This document shows positions 26,617-34,415 of a stretch of DNA of 44,438 nucleotides, piece by piece. The position numbers were made by a program, and so were the translations under genes. A model generated the notes under the pieces. That model was given only the letters and a program-made list of their open reading frames with translations, made no database searches and had not been told where the DNA came from. This DNA is from an uncultured Prevotella sp. (GTDB taxonomy: Bacteria > Bacteroidota > Bacteroidia > Bacteroidales > Bacteroidaceae): NCBI GenBank assembly GCA_902464615.1, contig CABQKA010000011.1, positions 1 to 44,438 on the forward strand, given 5' to 3'. Positions within the stretch are counted from its first letter, which is position 1. Each line of letters starts with the position of its first letter.

Positions 26617-26830
26617 CTATTGCCCGAGCAGTGTCTGCCGCAACCGGCGCTCCAGCCCCGTACCCAGCTCGTGGGAGTCATGGAGAGAAATCGCCGTCTT
26701 CTTGCCTGTGATGGGGCTGTACCACACGCCGCGACTCCCGCTTTTCCCTGCCCGGTAGCATCCTGCTCCATCACCTCGCGGACGAATTGTCCGGCCTTCT
26801 TTGGGGCAAAGAACTTTTTGTTAACGGTGT
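26617..26830 (-). pseudogene. hicA: Frameshifted hicA toxin remnant
   Basis: On the minus strand one frame reads KKFFAPKKAGQFVREVMEQD and a second frame continues GCYRAGKSGSR, VWYSPITGKK, TAISLHDSHELGTGLERR and LRQTLLGQ before a stop at 26617-26619. Together these give a HicA-like double-stranded-RNA-binding toxin with its conserved Gly-Ser and His positions. The frames meet near 26757, where loss of four bases from a GATGGCTGCTAC-like original would explain the break. No ATG, GTG or TTG is visible at the expected N terminus either. It lies about 65 bases upstream of hicB in the usual toxin-antitoxin order. Confidence 0.6.
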
Positions 26831-27082
26831 AAAAGTATATAATAATATAACAATGGTCAAATAAAAGGCTGTGTTTTTTATAACGGCAAAAAACACGCCG
26901 CTGTGCGAGCGAATCATTCAACCAGGAGGGCTGGTCGCTATAGGCTCTCCCCTCTACAACACAGATAGTTCGTCAACGCCAGGTAGATGTCTTCACCTCG
27001 TACCCGCAGCCAGCCGGCAGGCAGGCCCCGCGGCCGCTGTTTTTCAGAAACAGTTGAATAAGGCGCGTTTTTAAGGCGGACG
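26831..27082. other. Gene-free stretch before tRNA-Ser
   Basis: No gene with recognisable family features. A short minus-strand reading at about 26940-27005 (GEDIYLALTNYL, then stop) could be the tail of a lost gene, but it has no start and I cannot assign it. Confidence 0.3.
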
Positions 27083-27114
27083 TTTGGCAGCTATTTATTT
27101 TTTGTTTACCTTTG
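27083..27114 (+). promoter_or_regulatory. Promoter of tRNA-Ser
   Basis: TTTG (27083-27086) and TACCTTTG (27107-27114) are separated by 20 nt, a textbook Bacteroidetes promoter, about 40 bases before the tRNA. Confidence 0.85.
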
Positions 27115-27153
27115 CAGCACGTTTCGGAGTTCCCTGCTCCGCGGCGTCCACTT

Positions 27154-27238
27154 GGAAGGATGGTAGAGTGGTCGATTACAGCAGTCTTGAAAACTGCCGT
27201 GCTGAGAGGCACCGGGGGTTCGAATCCCTCTCCTTCCG
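27154..27238 (+). tRNA. tRNA-Ser(UGA)
   Basis: The acceptor stem GGAAGGA pairs with TCCTTCC, the anticodon loop CTTGAAA carries TGA, a long variable arm is typical of class II serine tRNAs, and the T-loop is GTTCGAATC. Discriminator G is at 27238; CCA is not encoded. Confidence 0.96.
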
Positions 27239-27256
27239 CGAGATAAAACATTTTTT

Positions 27257-27292
27257 GCCCGTTTGCAGCCGCGAGTTGTAAGCGGGCTTTTC
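27257..27292 (+). terminator. Terminator of tRNA-Ser
   Basis: A GCCCGTTTGCA stem pairs with TTGTAAGCGGGC (with wobbles), followed by TTTTCGTT. Confidence 0.7.
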
Positions 27293-27458
27293 GTTCCCCG
27301 CCATGCCGGAAAAGGCGGTGCCCGCAGGGAGGCTGCAGTCCGCATTTTCATCCTTCTTACAGTCTTGCAAATCAATTCCATATCCTTTATTTCACCCCTG
27401 AAAGTTAGAAGTTGATTTTATTTCTCTAAAAATATTCGCAAGATGACAAATTATTAAG

Positions 27459-27466
27459 TACCTTTG
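27459..27466 (+). promoter_or_regulatory. Promoter box of a structured RNA
   Basis: An exact -7 box TACCTTTG, with TTCG 20 nt upstream (27435-27438) as a partial -33 box. The predicted start is at about 27471. Confidence 0.6.
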
Positions 27467-27470
27467 CAAC

Positions 27471-27670
27471 CGTGCAAATAGCACAAAAGTGTTTAACTGA
27501 TTCTTTCGGATAAAATCTGGTAAATTTTAGAGAGAAGAATGAGTTAGCATGTCCCACATCGTATCTGCAAGGAAATGGTGTGGGAGTATGTTGCTTGTTT
27601 ACTCTCACGGTTTACCAGAGCCTTTCCGATAAATAAGTTACAGCTCTCACACTTTCACATATAACTTTCT
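27471..27670 (+). ncRNA. Rod-like structured RNA, possible 6S-type RNA or long leader
   Basis: No gene here, but long-range complementary blocks are nested in order: AAAGTGT (27486-27492) with ACACTTT (27649-27655); CTG (27497-27499) with CAG (27641-27643); CGG (27507-27509) with CCG (27626-27628); TCTGGTAAA (27516-27524) with TTTACCAGA (27611-27619); GAGAG (27530-27534) with CTCTC (27602-27606); TCCCACA (27552-27558) with TGTGGGA (27579-27585). Together they form one ~170-nt hairpin rod with internal loops, the overall shape of 6S RNA. A promoter precedes it. It ends about 40 bases before a lipoprotein gene, so it might instead be that gene's 5' leader. No clear intrinsic terminator follows. 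Confidence 0.6.
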
Positions 27671-27705
27671 TCTTTGGTGAGCTGGGAGGACAAAACAATA
27701 GTCAT

Positions 27706-28467
27706 ATGAAAAATGTATTATTGGTCGTTGGACTTGCAGCCGTACTGGCAAGTTGCGGGGAAAACAAGAAAGCTGAGCAGCTTACGGTCAAACCTGAGAC
27801 TACAGAAATCAAAGGGGCTTTGAAAGGCTGTTATGAAGTGGTGCAAAAAGATTATGCGCTTCAAGAAAGTAGTGTGTCCGGGCATCTCGTAAGTGTGGAA
27901 CTTAAACGCACTGACAAAGAATTGCCGTTTGACCCACAAAAAACAACAAGTTTTAGCGTATCTGAAGAGGGAAAACCGACACAGGCGGGCTTTGGAATCG
28001 AACTGCTTGACGAAAACGGCAATGTAGTGGAGGTGAAGAATGCTAACGATGGCGGATTTGGAGGAGCATATTCGTCCGACGACATTGACGCTGCTTTCCA
28101 ACTCGGTGCAGGAGAAACCGGTATTGTCCGCTGGTCGGTGAACGTGGAAAACAAACCTGTCTCTTTCAGGATTACATCTGCTGTGAGCAGCAATGATTAT
28201 TCCGAAGCGGTGTCTGAAACATCAACCGCCACATCGCAAAATGATTGGGACGCCGTGCTGGACGAATATGAAGAATACATTGATAAATACCTCAAGCTGT
28301 ACAAAAAGGCACAAGCTGGAGATGTTTCGGCAGCAACCGAATATGCGTCATTATTAGAAAAGGCCCAATCATTATCTGAAAAGCTGAGTAATGCCAGTGG
28401 TGATTTGACACCTGCGCAGGCAAGCAGGTTTGCAAAACTGCAACAAAAAATTGCCAATGCAATGTAA
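27706..28467 (+). CDS. Lipoprotein with C-terminal DUF6591-like helical domain
   Basis: 253 residues. The lipoprotein signal ends in the lipobox LASC (MKNVLLVVGLAAVLASCGE). A beta-rich middle is followed by a charged helical C-terminal segment (WDAVLDEYEEYIDKYLKLYKKAQAGD and EYASLLEKAQSLSEKLSN), which recurs at the end of many Bacteroidetes lipoproteins. The molecular role is unknown. Base composition is clearly more AT-rich than the flanking genes, suggesting acquisition or a different history. It lies just after a strongly structured RNA that may regulate it, and it ends with its own terminator. Confidence 0.85.
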   Translation: MKNVLLVVGLAAVLASCGENKKAEQLTVKPETTEIKGALKGCYEVVQKDYALQESSVSGHLVSVELKRTDKELPFDPQKTTSFSVSEEGKPTQAGFGIELLDENGNVVEVKNANDGGFGGAYSSDDIDAAFQLGAGETGIVRWSVNVENKPVSFRITSAVSSNDYSEAVSETSTATSQNDWDAVLDEYEEYIDKYLKLYKKAQAGDVSAATEYASLLEKAQSLSEKLSNASGDLTPAQASRFAKLQQKIANAM

Positions 28468-28493
28468 TTGTACGTTTTACAGCCATGAATAAC

Positions 28494-28534
28494 AAAGGCG
28501 GAAATGTCAAAAACGACACTTCCGCCTTTTTCCA
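28494..28534 (+). terminator. Intrinsic terminator of the lipoprotein gene
   Basis: A 15-base arm (28494-28508) pairs with 28515-28529 with a single mismatch, followed by T-rich sequence. Confidence 0.85.
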
Positions 28535-29023
28535 CGGTTTTAACCAGAACCTTTCCACAAATTTATCCGATAGTTATCCATTCGGGTTTCATCAGAAGCT
28601 CACCGTAATGCAGACGTTCCGTGCAACTTCCCAAGAAATCGTTGAAACAGCCTGCGTCGGTTTGCTTGCTTGCATTAAAGCCCAATCGTTGGATTGCGTA
28701 TTCACTAACCGACTATCTATCGGTACAGTGAATTATACTCGTAATCGTGCAGAAATTGCATTTCAAATGTTAAAATTTCATTGGAGCGCGCTTTTTTCTG
28801 TAATACATCTTCTGTCAAGCCTTGCCGATAAAGCATGAAGCGTCATTTGCTGAATCCGTAGAACTCCGCTCCGCATCTTCGGAAACAGATAGGGTATAAT
28901 TGCTTTTATAAGGCATTTATATCTATAGCTACGAAGATTTTTCCGGATTTTTATGATACCGACGTGGAGGAGTAAGAAAAAAGTTCTAATTTTACTTCGT
29001 CGCCGGCCGGCTGCCCGCCCTGC
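28535..29023. other. AT-rich, probably decayed sequence
   Basis: A plus-strand open frame (28485-28838, 117 codons) starts inside the terminator hairpin and shows no recognisable domain. On the minus strand a fragment reading KLYRQGLTEDVLQKKARSNE (about 28780-28840) looks protein-like but runs into stops. I take the stretch as remnants of a lost gene rather than a functional one. No insertion-sequence ends were seen. Confidence 0.35.
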
Positions 29024-29070
29024 ATGTGCGCGGACTGCCGGGCGATTATGTTCCCTTGTTTCCCTTGCCT

Positions 29071-31167
29071 ATGCCTCTTTTCCCCTCTCCTCTCCCGCTC
29101 TTTCCATCCCGCCGTTTCCGCTCCGTCGCGTGGCGGGCCGTTGCCGCATGCACGCTGGGCCTTTGCGCTTGCGCCGCAGGCGCGCAGACAGCCCCAGGCG
29201 AACCTTTCATCGGCTGGGGCGAATTTGTCTCAGAGTATTTCGACGGGGAGGACAGCGGAGCCGCCGCGGCCGATGCCCTGGAGCGACTTGAGGAGTTGCA
29301 CGCCGCCCCGCTCAACCTGAACGCGGCCTCGCGCACGGAACTGCTGGCCCTGCCTTTCCTCCGTGCCGCACAGGCGGACTCCATACTGGCCTACCGGGAA
29401 CGGAAAGGGGGCTTCGTCTCGCTGGGCGAACTGCAGTTGGTGCGCGGACTGGAACGGACCACGCGCCGATGGCTTTCGCTTTTCGTCGTCGCGGGAAAGG
29501 TGCAAAGGGACGAAGCCGCATGGGGCAAGCGCTTCTCACGGGGCAGCCACGAACTGACAACGCGCCTCGACATACCGCTATACAAGCGGGCGGGACTGCG
29601 CGACTACCCGCCGGAAGAGCTGCAGGCGCATCCGGACCGCGTCTACCTGGGCAACGGGCTGGCCCACACGTTGCGCTACCGCTACCGGTGGCGCGACGAC
29701 GTGGCCTACGGCGCCACGCTGCAGAAGGACGCGGGCGAGCCGTTCCTCGACGCGGGCAACTGGCCATACGATTATGTCTCGCTCTACGTCGACTGCCGTG
29801 CCCCGTCGGGCCGCTGGCGCGTGCTGGCGGGCGATTACGACGTGAGCCTGGGACAGGGGCTGCTGCTCGGGTCGGCGTTCTACACCAGCCGGACCACGGC
29901 TGTGAGCAACGGGGCTTGGGCGCGGTCGGCATTCCGCCCGCACACGTCGACGGACGAATCCGCCTTCCTGCGTGGCGCGGCGGGCAGCGTCAGACTGGGA
30001 AAACGGTGGACGGCAGCGGCATTCGCCTCCTTCCGCCGGATGGACGCCCGGACGGAAGGCGACACGGTGCGGTCGTTCCTCACCGACGGCCTCCACCGCA
30101 CGCCGACGGAGCTGGCCCGCCGCCGCGCCGTCGGCTGCTTCACCGGCGGGGCCGTCCTGGCCTACGCGGCGGACCACTGGAAACTGGGCGCCGGGGGCTA
30201 CGCGATGCGCTACGGCAAACCCGTCGTCCCCGAACCGCGGGCCTACAACCGCTACTACCTGCACGGACAGACTGCGGCCGGCATCTCGGTCTACTACGCC
30301 TGGCGGACAGGACGATGGAACGTGCAGGGCGAAACGGCATTGGACCGCAGCGCCCACCTGGCCACCACGCACCGCCTGCGCTTCGACGCGGCCGACGGGT
30401 TGGCGCTGACGCTCCAAGGCCGCTACTTCTCCCCACGCTTCGTAGCGCCGATGGCCTCCACGCTCCAACAGGCCGGCCGCGCACAAAACGAGGCGGGCCT
30501 GCTCGCCGGATTCCACTGCACGCGCTGGCCGCTCCAGGAATGGATTGCCTACGTGGACCTGTTCCGCTTCCCGGAGACCACGTTCCGCGCCAGCGGGCGC
30601 TCGCAGGGCATGGAGGGCTACGTGCAGGGCCGCTTCTTCACGCGAGGCCCCTTGGGCCTCGTCGTGCGCTACAAGATGCGCGCGCGGCAACAGGACGTAG
30701 CGGCGGCAGAAGGGCTTTCGCAATACGTATGGACCCACCGCATCCGCTTCCAGACGGACTTCAACGGGCCACGCGTCGCCCTGCACGGGGCAGTCGACGC
30801 GGCGGCCGCCGCCAGCCAGACGGAGCGCGCGCAATGGGGATGGATGCTTTCGCTGCGGGCCAGCGGACAAGGCGACGCACCCGTGCGGGCGTCGGGCTTT
30901 GCCGCGCTCTTTTTCACAGACAACTACGCCAGCCGCCTTTTCGCCTACGAACCGCAGCTGCGCTATGCGGGCGGTTTCCCTTCCTTTGCCTACCACGGCT
31001 TCCGCCTCGTGGCACTGGCCGACTGGAAAGCCTTCCCGTTTCTCAGCATCGGGGCGCGGGCTGCCTGGACGCACTATTTCAACCGGCGGACCATCGGCAG
31101 CGGAACGCAGCAAATAGACGGGCCGGACCAGGCCGACGTCTCCGTGCAGCTGCGGCTGGAACTCTGA
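29071..31167 (+). CDS. Helix-hairpin-helix/beta-barrel outer-membrane protein
   Basis: 698 residues from the ATG at 29071; a GTG at 29026 would add 15 residues with no signal character. An atypical long signal (SRRFRSVAWRAVAACTLGLCACAAGAQ) leads to a ComEA-like helix-hairpin-helix region (LNLNAASRTELLALPFLRAAQADSILAYRERKGGF, SLGELQLVRGLE). The remaining ~530 residues are alternating aromatic beta-strands typical of an outer-membrane barrel (HTLRYRYRWRDDVAYGATLQ and similar). Bacteroidetes encode such HhH-barrel proteins; their function is not established, and a role in DNA contact or uptake is only a guess. GC content is high again, unlike the segment upstream. Confidence 0.75.
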   Translation: MPLFPSPLPLFPSRRFRSVAWRAVAACTLGLCACAAGAQTAPGEPFIGWGEFVSEYFDGEDSGAAAADALERLEELHAAPLNLNAASRTELLALPFLRAAQADSILAYRERKGGFVSLGELQLVRGLERTTRRWLSLFVVAGKVQRDEAAWGKRFSRGSHELTTRLDIPLYKRAGLRDYPPEELQAHPDRVYLGNGLAHTLRYRYRWRDDVAYGATLQKDAGEPFLDAGNWPYDYVSLYVDCRAPSGRWRVLAGDYDVSLGQGLLLGSAFYTSRTTAVSNGAWARSAFRPHTSTDESAFLRGAAGSVRLGKRWTAAAFASFRRMDARTEGDTVRSFLTDGLHRTPTELARRRAVGCFTGGAVLAYAADHWKLGAGGYAMRYGKPVVPEPRAYNRYYLHGQTAAGISVYYAWRTGRWNVQGETALDRSAHLATTHRLRFDAADGLALTLQGRYFSPRFVAPMASTLQQAGRAQNEAGLLAGFHCTRWPLQEWIAYVDLFRFPETTFRASGRSQGMEGYVQGRFFTRGPLGLVVRYKMRARQQDVAAAEGLSQYVWTHRIRFQTDFNGPRVALHGAVDAAAAASQTERAQWGWMLSLRASGQGDAPVRASGFAALFFTDNYASRLFAYEPQLRYAGGFPSFAYHGFRLVALADWKAFPFLSIGARAAWTHYFNRRTIGSGTQQIDGPDQADVSVQLRLEL

Positions 31168-31251
31168 GCAGGCTGCCGGACGGGCGGCGCGCCGGGCCGC
31201 GGCCGACGCGGCGGATCAAGGAAGCCGGACAAAGCCCTGCCGTCCGCACCG

Positions 31252-31315
31252 AAACGGGCCTTAGGCCCGCAGCCACGGGAATAAGGGAAATTTCCACGGG
31301 GCTAAGGTCCGTAGT
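31252..31315. repeat. Intergenic short-repeat cluster D (3 units)
   Basis: Units ACGGGCCTTAGGCCCGC, CACGGGAATAAGGGAAAT and CACGGGGCTAAGGTCCGT. Bases 31296-31308 match the first 13 plus-strand bases of CRISPR spacer 16. Confidence 0.8.
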
Positions 31316-31380
31316 TGGCGCACCGCGCCGAAGAGAAGCCGCCCGCATGCAACGGGACGATAAAAAAGTCGCGACAACCC

Positions 31381-31411
31381 TTGCAAGTAACCGCGGGAAT
31401 ATCTACCTTTG
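31381..31411 (+). promoter_or_regulatory. Promoter of the efflux operon
   Basis: TTG (31381-31383) and TACCTTTG (31404-31411) are 20 nt apart. The predicted start lies near 31416, at the edge of a palindrome. Confidence 0.75.
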
Positions 31412-31415
31412 CCGC

Positions 31416-31429
31416 TAACAAACTTGTTA
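31416..31429. promoter_or_regulatory. Candidate TetR operator
   Basis: A perfect palindrome TAACAA-AC-TTGTTA sits at the predicted transcription start of the operon, the usual place for an autoregulating TetR-type repressor. Confidence 0.5.
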
Positions 31430-31461
31430 AACACTTCTGTTAATCCCATAACGGCGACTGT

Positions 31462-32109
31462 ATGGAGAACTCGGAACAACGCATACTCGAAGCGGCCGAA
31501 AGCGAATTTTTACAAAAAGGCTACGACGGCGCCAAGACCACGGCCATAGCGCGGCGGGCCGGCGTCACGCACGCCATGCTCCACTACTACTTCGGCTCTA
31601 AGGAACGCCTGTACGGACAGGTCCTCGAGACAAAAATCCGGGAGCTGGGGCATTCGCTCCTCGAAGCGTTCACGCAACCGGGACGCTCGCTGGCCGAGCG
31701 CGTCAGCTTAGGCATAGGCCGCCACTTCGACTTCCTGGCGGCCCACCCGGAGCTGCCCCGCTTCGTCCTCAACGAAGCGACGCGACAAGGCACGTCGCGC
31801 GAACTCATTCTCCGGATGATAGGCCGCCGCGTGGAGAGGGTCGTGGCCGCCATGCAGCAGGAAGCCGACCGCCTGGCCGCGGGCCGCAGACCGATATGCT
31901 GCCGGCGGCTGCTGCTCGACATGGTCTCACTCAACTTCTTCACGGTCTCTGCCTGCCCGCTCCTGTCCCGTCTTTATGGGATGGACGAAAGCAGCTTTCT
32001 CGCCATGCGCCGGCAGGAAATCATCGAAACGGCCCTGCACCGCATCGCACAGCCGGAAAACGGCCCGGCCGGCGGGCTCCCTCAATCCCTCACGCTTTCC
32101 ACACCATGA
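31462..32109 (+). CDS. TetR-family transcriptional regulator
   Basis: 215 residues. The N-terminal TetR helix-turn-helix is clear (QRILEAAESEFLQKGYDGAKTTAIARRAGVTHAMLHYYFGSKERLY). The C-terminal part is the variable ligand-binding domain. As first gene of the export operon it most likely represses that operon and responds to an exported compound. A palindrome at 31416-31429 is a candidate operator. The stop overlaps the start of the TolC-like gene (ATGA). Confidence 0.93.
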   Translation: MENSEQRILEAAESEFLQKGYDGAKTTAIARRAGVTHAMLHYYFGSKERLYGQVLETKIRELGHSLLEAFTQPGRSLAERVSLGIGRHFDFLAAHPELPRFVLNEATRQGTSRELILRMIGRRVERVVAAMQQEADRLAAGRRPICCRRLLLDMVSLNFFTVSACPLLSRLYGMDESSFLAMRRQEIIETALHRIAQPENGPAGGLPQSLTLSTP

Positions 32110-33392
32110 ACAGACTGTCCGCCTCCATCCTGATGGCCGTAGCCGGCGCGCTGGCCGCCCCGGCACAGACCACGCTCGAAGCATGCCACGCCGCGGCCGA
32201 ACAGCACTATCCACAGGCACGCCGGCTGCAACTCATCGACGACACGCGCGACTACACGCTGGCCAACATCCGCAAGGGACGGCTGCCGCAAATAGAAGTG
32301 ACGGCCCAGACGCGGCTGCAAAGCGACGTGACGCAACTGCCCGTCAACCTCGAGGCCTTGGGGCTGGCGGGCGTGACCCAGCCACGGCTCAAGCGCAACC
32401 AGCACACCGTCGCGGTCGATATCAGCCAGTCCGTCTACGACGGCGGACGGCGGCGGGCGGCCGAAGCCCTGGCACGCCAGCAAGCCGAGACAGACCGCAG
32501 CGAAACGGAAACGGGGCTGTATGCCCTGCGCGAAAGGGTCGACGCCCTGTTCTTCGGGCTGCTTCTGCTCGACGAACAGCTCCGGCTGAACGCCCTGCTC
32601 CAAGACCACCTGGCCACCGAGGCCCGGCGCATCGCAAGCTGCGTGCGCAACGGCGTGGCCCAGGCAGCCGACTCGGCCGCCGTGGAGGTGGAACGCCTGC
32701 GCGCCCGCCAACAGGCCGAGGGCTACGCGGCGTTGCGCCAAGGCTACGTAGGGCAACTGGCCCTGCTCACCGGCCTGCCGCTCGACACAGCCTCGACCTT
32801 CGTCCGTCCCCGTCCGCGCCCCGAAGCCGCAGACGAGGCTCAGGCGGACAACCGCCGCCCGGAGCTGCGCTTCTTCGCCGCCCAAGCCGGACTGTTACAC
32901 ACCAGGCAGAAAAGCGTTGCAGCCGGTTTGCGGCCGCAACTCAGCCTTTTCGCGCAAGGCGGATACGGCCGCCCGGGGCTGGACATGTTTGCCGACAGTT
33001 TCGAGCCTTACGGCGTGATAGGCGCCCGGATATCCTGGAACATTTCAGCCCTCTACACGCGTAAGGCGCAACTGGCCCAGATCCAGACGGACCGCGCCGC
33101 CGTCGAAGCGCAACGGGACGCGTTCCTCACCGACACGCGCCAGCAGGCCATCCGCCAGCAGGCCGAGATAGCCCGGCTGCGCCGCCTCCTCGCCGCCGAC
33201 GACCGCATCATCGCCCTGCGCGAGGAAATCCGCCGCGCATCGGAACAGAAAGTAGCCGGCGGGACGCTCAGCGGGACAGAACTGATGCGCGACGTCAACG
33301 CCGAGCAGGAAGCGCGCCTCGACAAGGCGCTCCACGAAACACAGCTCCTCCAGGCCCAATACGGCTGGCTATTCACCCTCAACGCATACTGA
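32106..33392 (+). CDS. TolC-family outer-membrane efflux protein
   Basis: 428 residues, signal peptide MNRLSASILMAVAGALAAPAQ. Long helical repeats rich in Gln, Arg and Ala (for example AEALARQQAETDRSETETGLYALRERVDALFFGLLLLDEQL) and the two-fold internal layout fit TolC-type channels, which carry substrate across the outer membrane for ABC exporters. The gene overlaps tetR by four bases. Its last 29 bases are repeated almost exactly 93 bases downstream (33458-33486), outside the frame, suggesting a recombination scar at the 3' end. Confidence 0.88.
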   Translation: MNRLSASILMAVAGALAAPAQTTLEACHAAAEQHYPQARRLQLIDDTRDYTLANIRKGRLPQIEVTAQTRLQSDVTQLPVNLEALGLAGVTQPRLKRNQHTVAVDISQSVYDGGRRRAAEALARQQAETDRSETETGLYALRERVDALFFGLLLLDEQLRLNALLQDHLATEARRIASCVRNGVAQAADSAAVEVERLRARQQAEGYAALRQGYVGQLALLTGLPLDTASTFVRPRPRPEAADEAQADNRRPELRFFAAQAGLLHTRQKSVAAGLRPQLSLFAQGGYGRPGLDMFADSFEPYGVIGARISWNISALYTRKAQLAQIQTDRAAVEAQRDAFLTDTRQQAIRQQAEIARLRRLLAADDRIIALREEIRRASEQKVAGGTLSGTELMRDVNAEQEARLDKALHETQLLQAQYGWLFTLNAY

Positions 33393-33393
33393 C
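33365..33393 (+). repeat. Direct repeat, copy 1 (3' end of tolC-like gene)
   Basis: 29 bases encoding WLFTLNAY and the stop. Copy 2 is at 33458-33486 with one mismatch. Confidence 0.9.
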
Positions 33394-33457
33394 AGCGGAC
33401 AGGAAACCTGCCCGGCAACACATTTCTCCCCAACCGCTCCTCCAGACATTATTATAA

Positions 33458-33486
33458 CTGGCTTTTCACCCTCAACGCATACTGAC
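33458..33486 (+). repeat. Direct repeat, copy 2 (orphan tolC-like 3' end)
   Basis: Read in frame it gives HYYNWLFTLNAY then stop, the same C-terminal tail as the intact gene, preceded by different residues. It appears to be the leftover 3' end of a second or replaced tolC copy. Confidence 0.85.
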
Positions 33487-33494
33487 TCTAAAAC

Positions 33495-34415
33495 ATGAAA
33501 CGCGCACGCATTATCAAGAAATTCATCGCCGCCGGGAGCTGCGTCCTGCTCTGCGCCTGCTCCCAGGAAAAAGGCTACGACGCCACCGGCGTGTTTGAAG
33601 CCACGGAAGTCGTCGTCGCCGCCGAAGGCAACGGGAAAATATCGCCGTTCGCCGTGGAAGAAGGCCGCACGCTCCGGGAAGGCGAGGCCGTGGGCTGCAT
33701 CGACACCACGCAGCTCCACTTGAAACGCCTCCAGCTACAGGCCCGCCTGCAAGCCTGCCGCAGCCGCTTGCGCGACGTCGACCGGCAGTTGGCCCCGCTG
33801 CGGCAACAATTGGCCACGCAACGCAACGAACGCGAACGCTTCGCCCGACTGGTGGACGACCAGGCGGCCAACCGCAAACAGCTCGACGACATAGACGCGC
33901 AAATCGCCCTCCTCGAGAAACAAATCGCCGCCCGCGCCGAGGAACTCGCACAAGCCAACGACGCAGCACGCAGTGAATGCCGCGAGACACAGGCACTCAT
34001 CGACCAGACAGACGACCAGATCGGCAAAAACGTGATACGCTGCCCGCTCCACGGCCGCGTACTGGAAAAATATGCCGAAGCAGGCGAACTGGCCACTGCC
34101 GGACGCCCGCTGTTCAAGGTGGCAGACCTCGAAAACATGCACCTTAGGGCCTACATCACCGGCGAGCAGCTCACACACGTCAGGCTCGGGCAGCGCGTCC
34201 GCGTCTTTGCCGACCGGGGGAAGGACCAATACGCCGGGTACGACGGAACCGTAACCTGGATAGCAGACCAGGCTGAGTTTACGCCAAAGACCATACAGAC
34301 ACGCGACGAGCGGTCTAACCTCGTCTATGCCATAAAAATCGCTGTGCGCAATGACGGTTACATCAAAAACGGCATGTATGGAGAAGTCTTGCTTTCCACA
34401 GACGGAAAAGATTGA
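33495..34415 (+). CDS. HlyD-family membrane-fusion lipoprotein
   Basis: 306 residues. A lipoprotein signal with lipobox (VLLCACS) is followed by the lipoyl half-motif (VVVAAEGNGKISPFAVEEGRTLREGEAVG), a coiled-coil hairpin (about residues 75-160) and the returning lipoyl/barrel half (VIRCPLHGRVLEKYAEAGELATAGRPLFKVADL). Such adaptors join an inner-membrane ABC exporter to TolC. Its end overlaps the start of the first ATPase gene by 38 bases. Confidence 0.92.
   Translation: MKRARIIKKFIAAGSCVLLCACSQEKGYDATGVFEATEVVVAAEGNGKISPFAVEEGRTLREGEAVGCIDTTQLHLKRLQLQARLQACRSRLRDVDRQLAPLRQQLATQRNERERFARLVDDQAANRKQLDDIDAQIALLEKQIAARAEELAQANDAARSECRETQALIDQTDDQIGKNVIRCPLHGRVLEKYAEAGELATAGRPLFKVADLENMHLRAYITGEQLTHVRLGQRVRVFADRGKDQYAGYDGTVTWIADQAEFTPKTIQTRDERSNLVYAIKIAVRNDGYIKNGMYGEVLLSTDGKD

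Noticed and set aside
26559..26921. A 120-codon minus-strand frame taken as a protein
   Set aside because: Its first part matches the start of HicA, but after about 26757 the HicA-like sequence continues in another frame, so it is better read as a frameshifted hicA remnant.
28485..28838. A 117-codon plus-strand open frame after the lipoprotein gene
   Set aside because: It begins inside a terminator hairpin, has no promoter of its own and no recognisable domain, so it was not annotated as a gene.
29469..31418. A 649-codon plus-strand frame overlapping the HhH-barrel gene
   Set aside because: It is an alternate-frame shadow, very rich in Arg, Pro and Gly, with no signal or domain.
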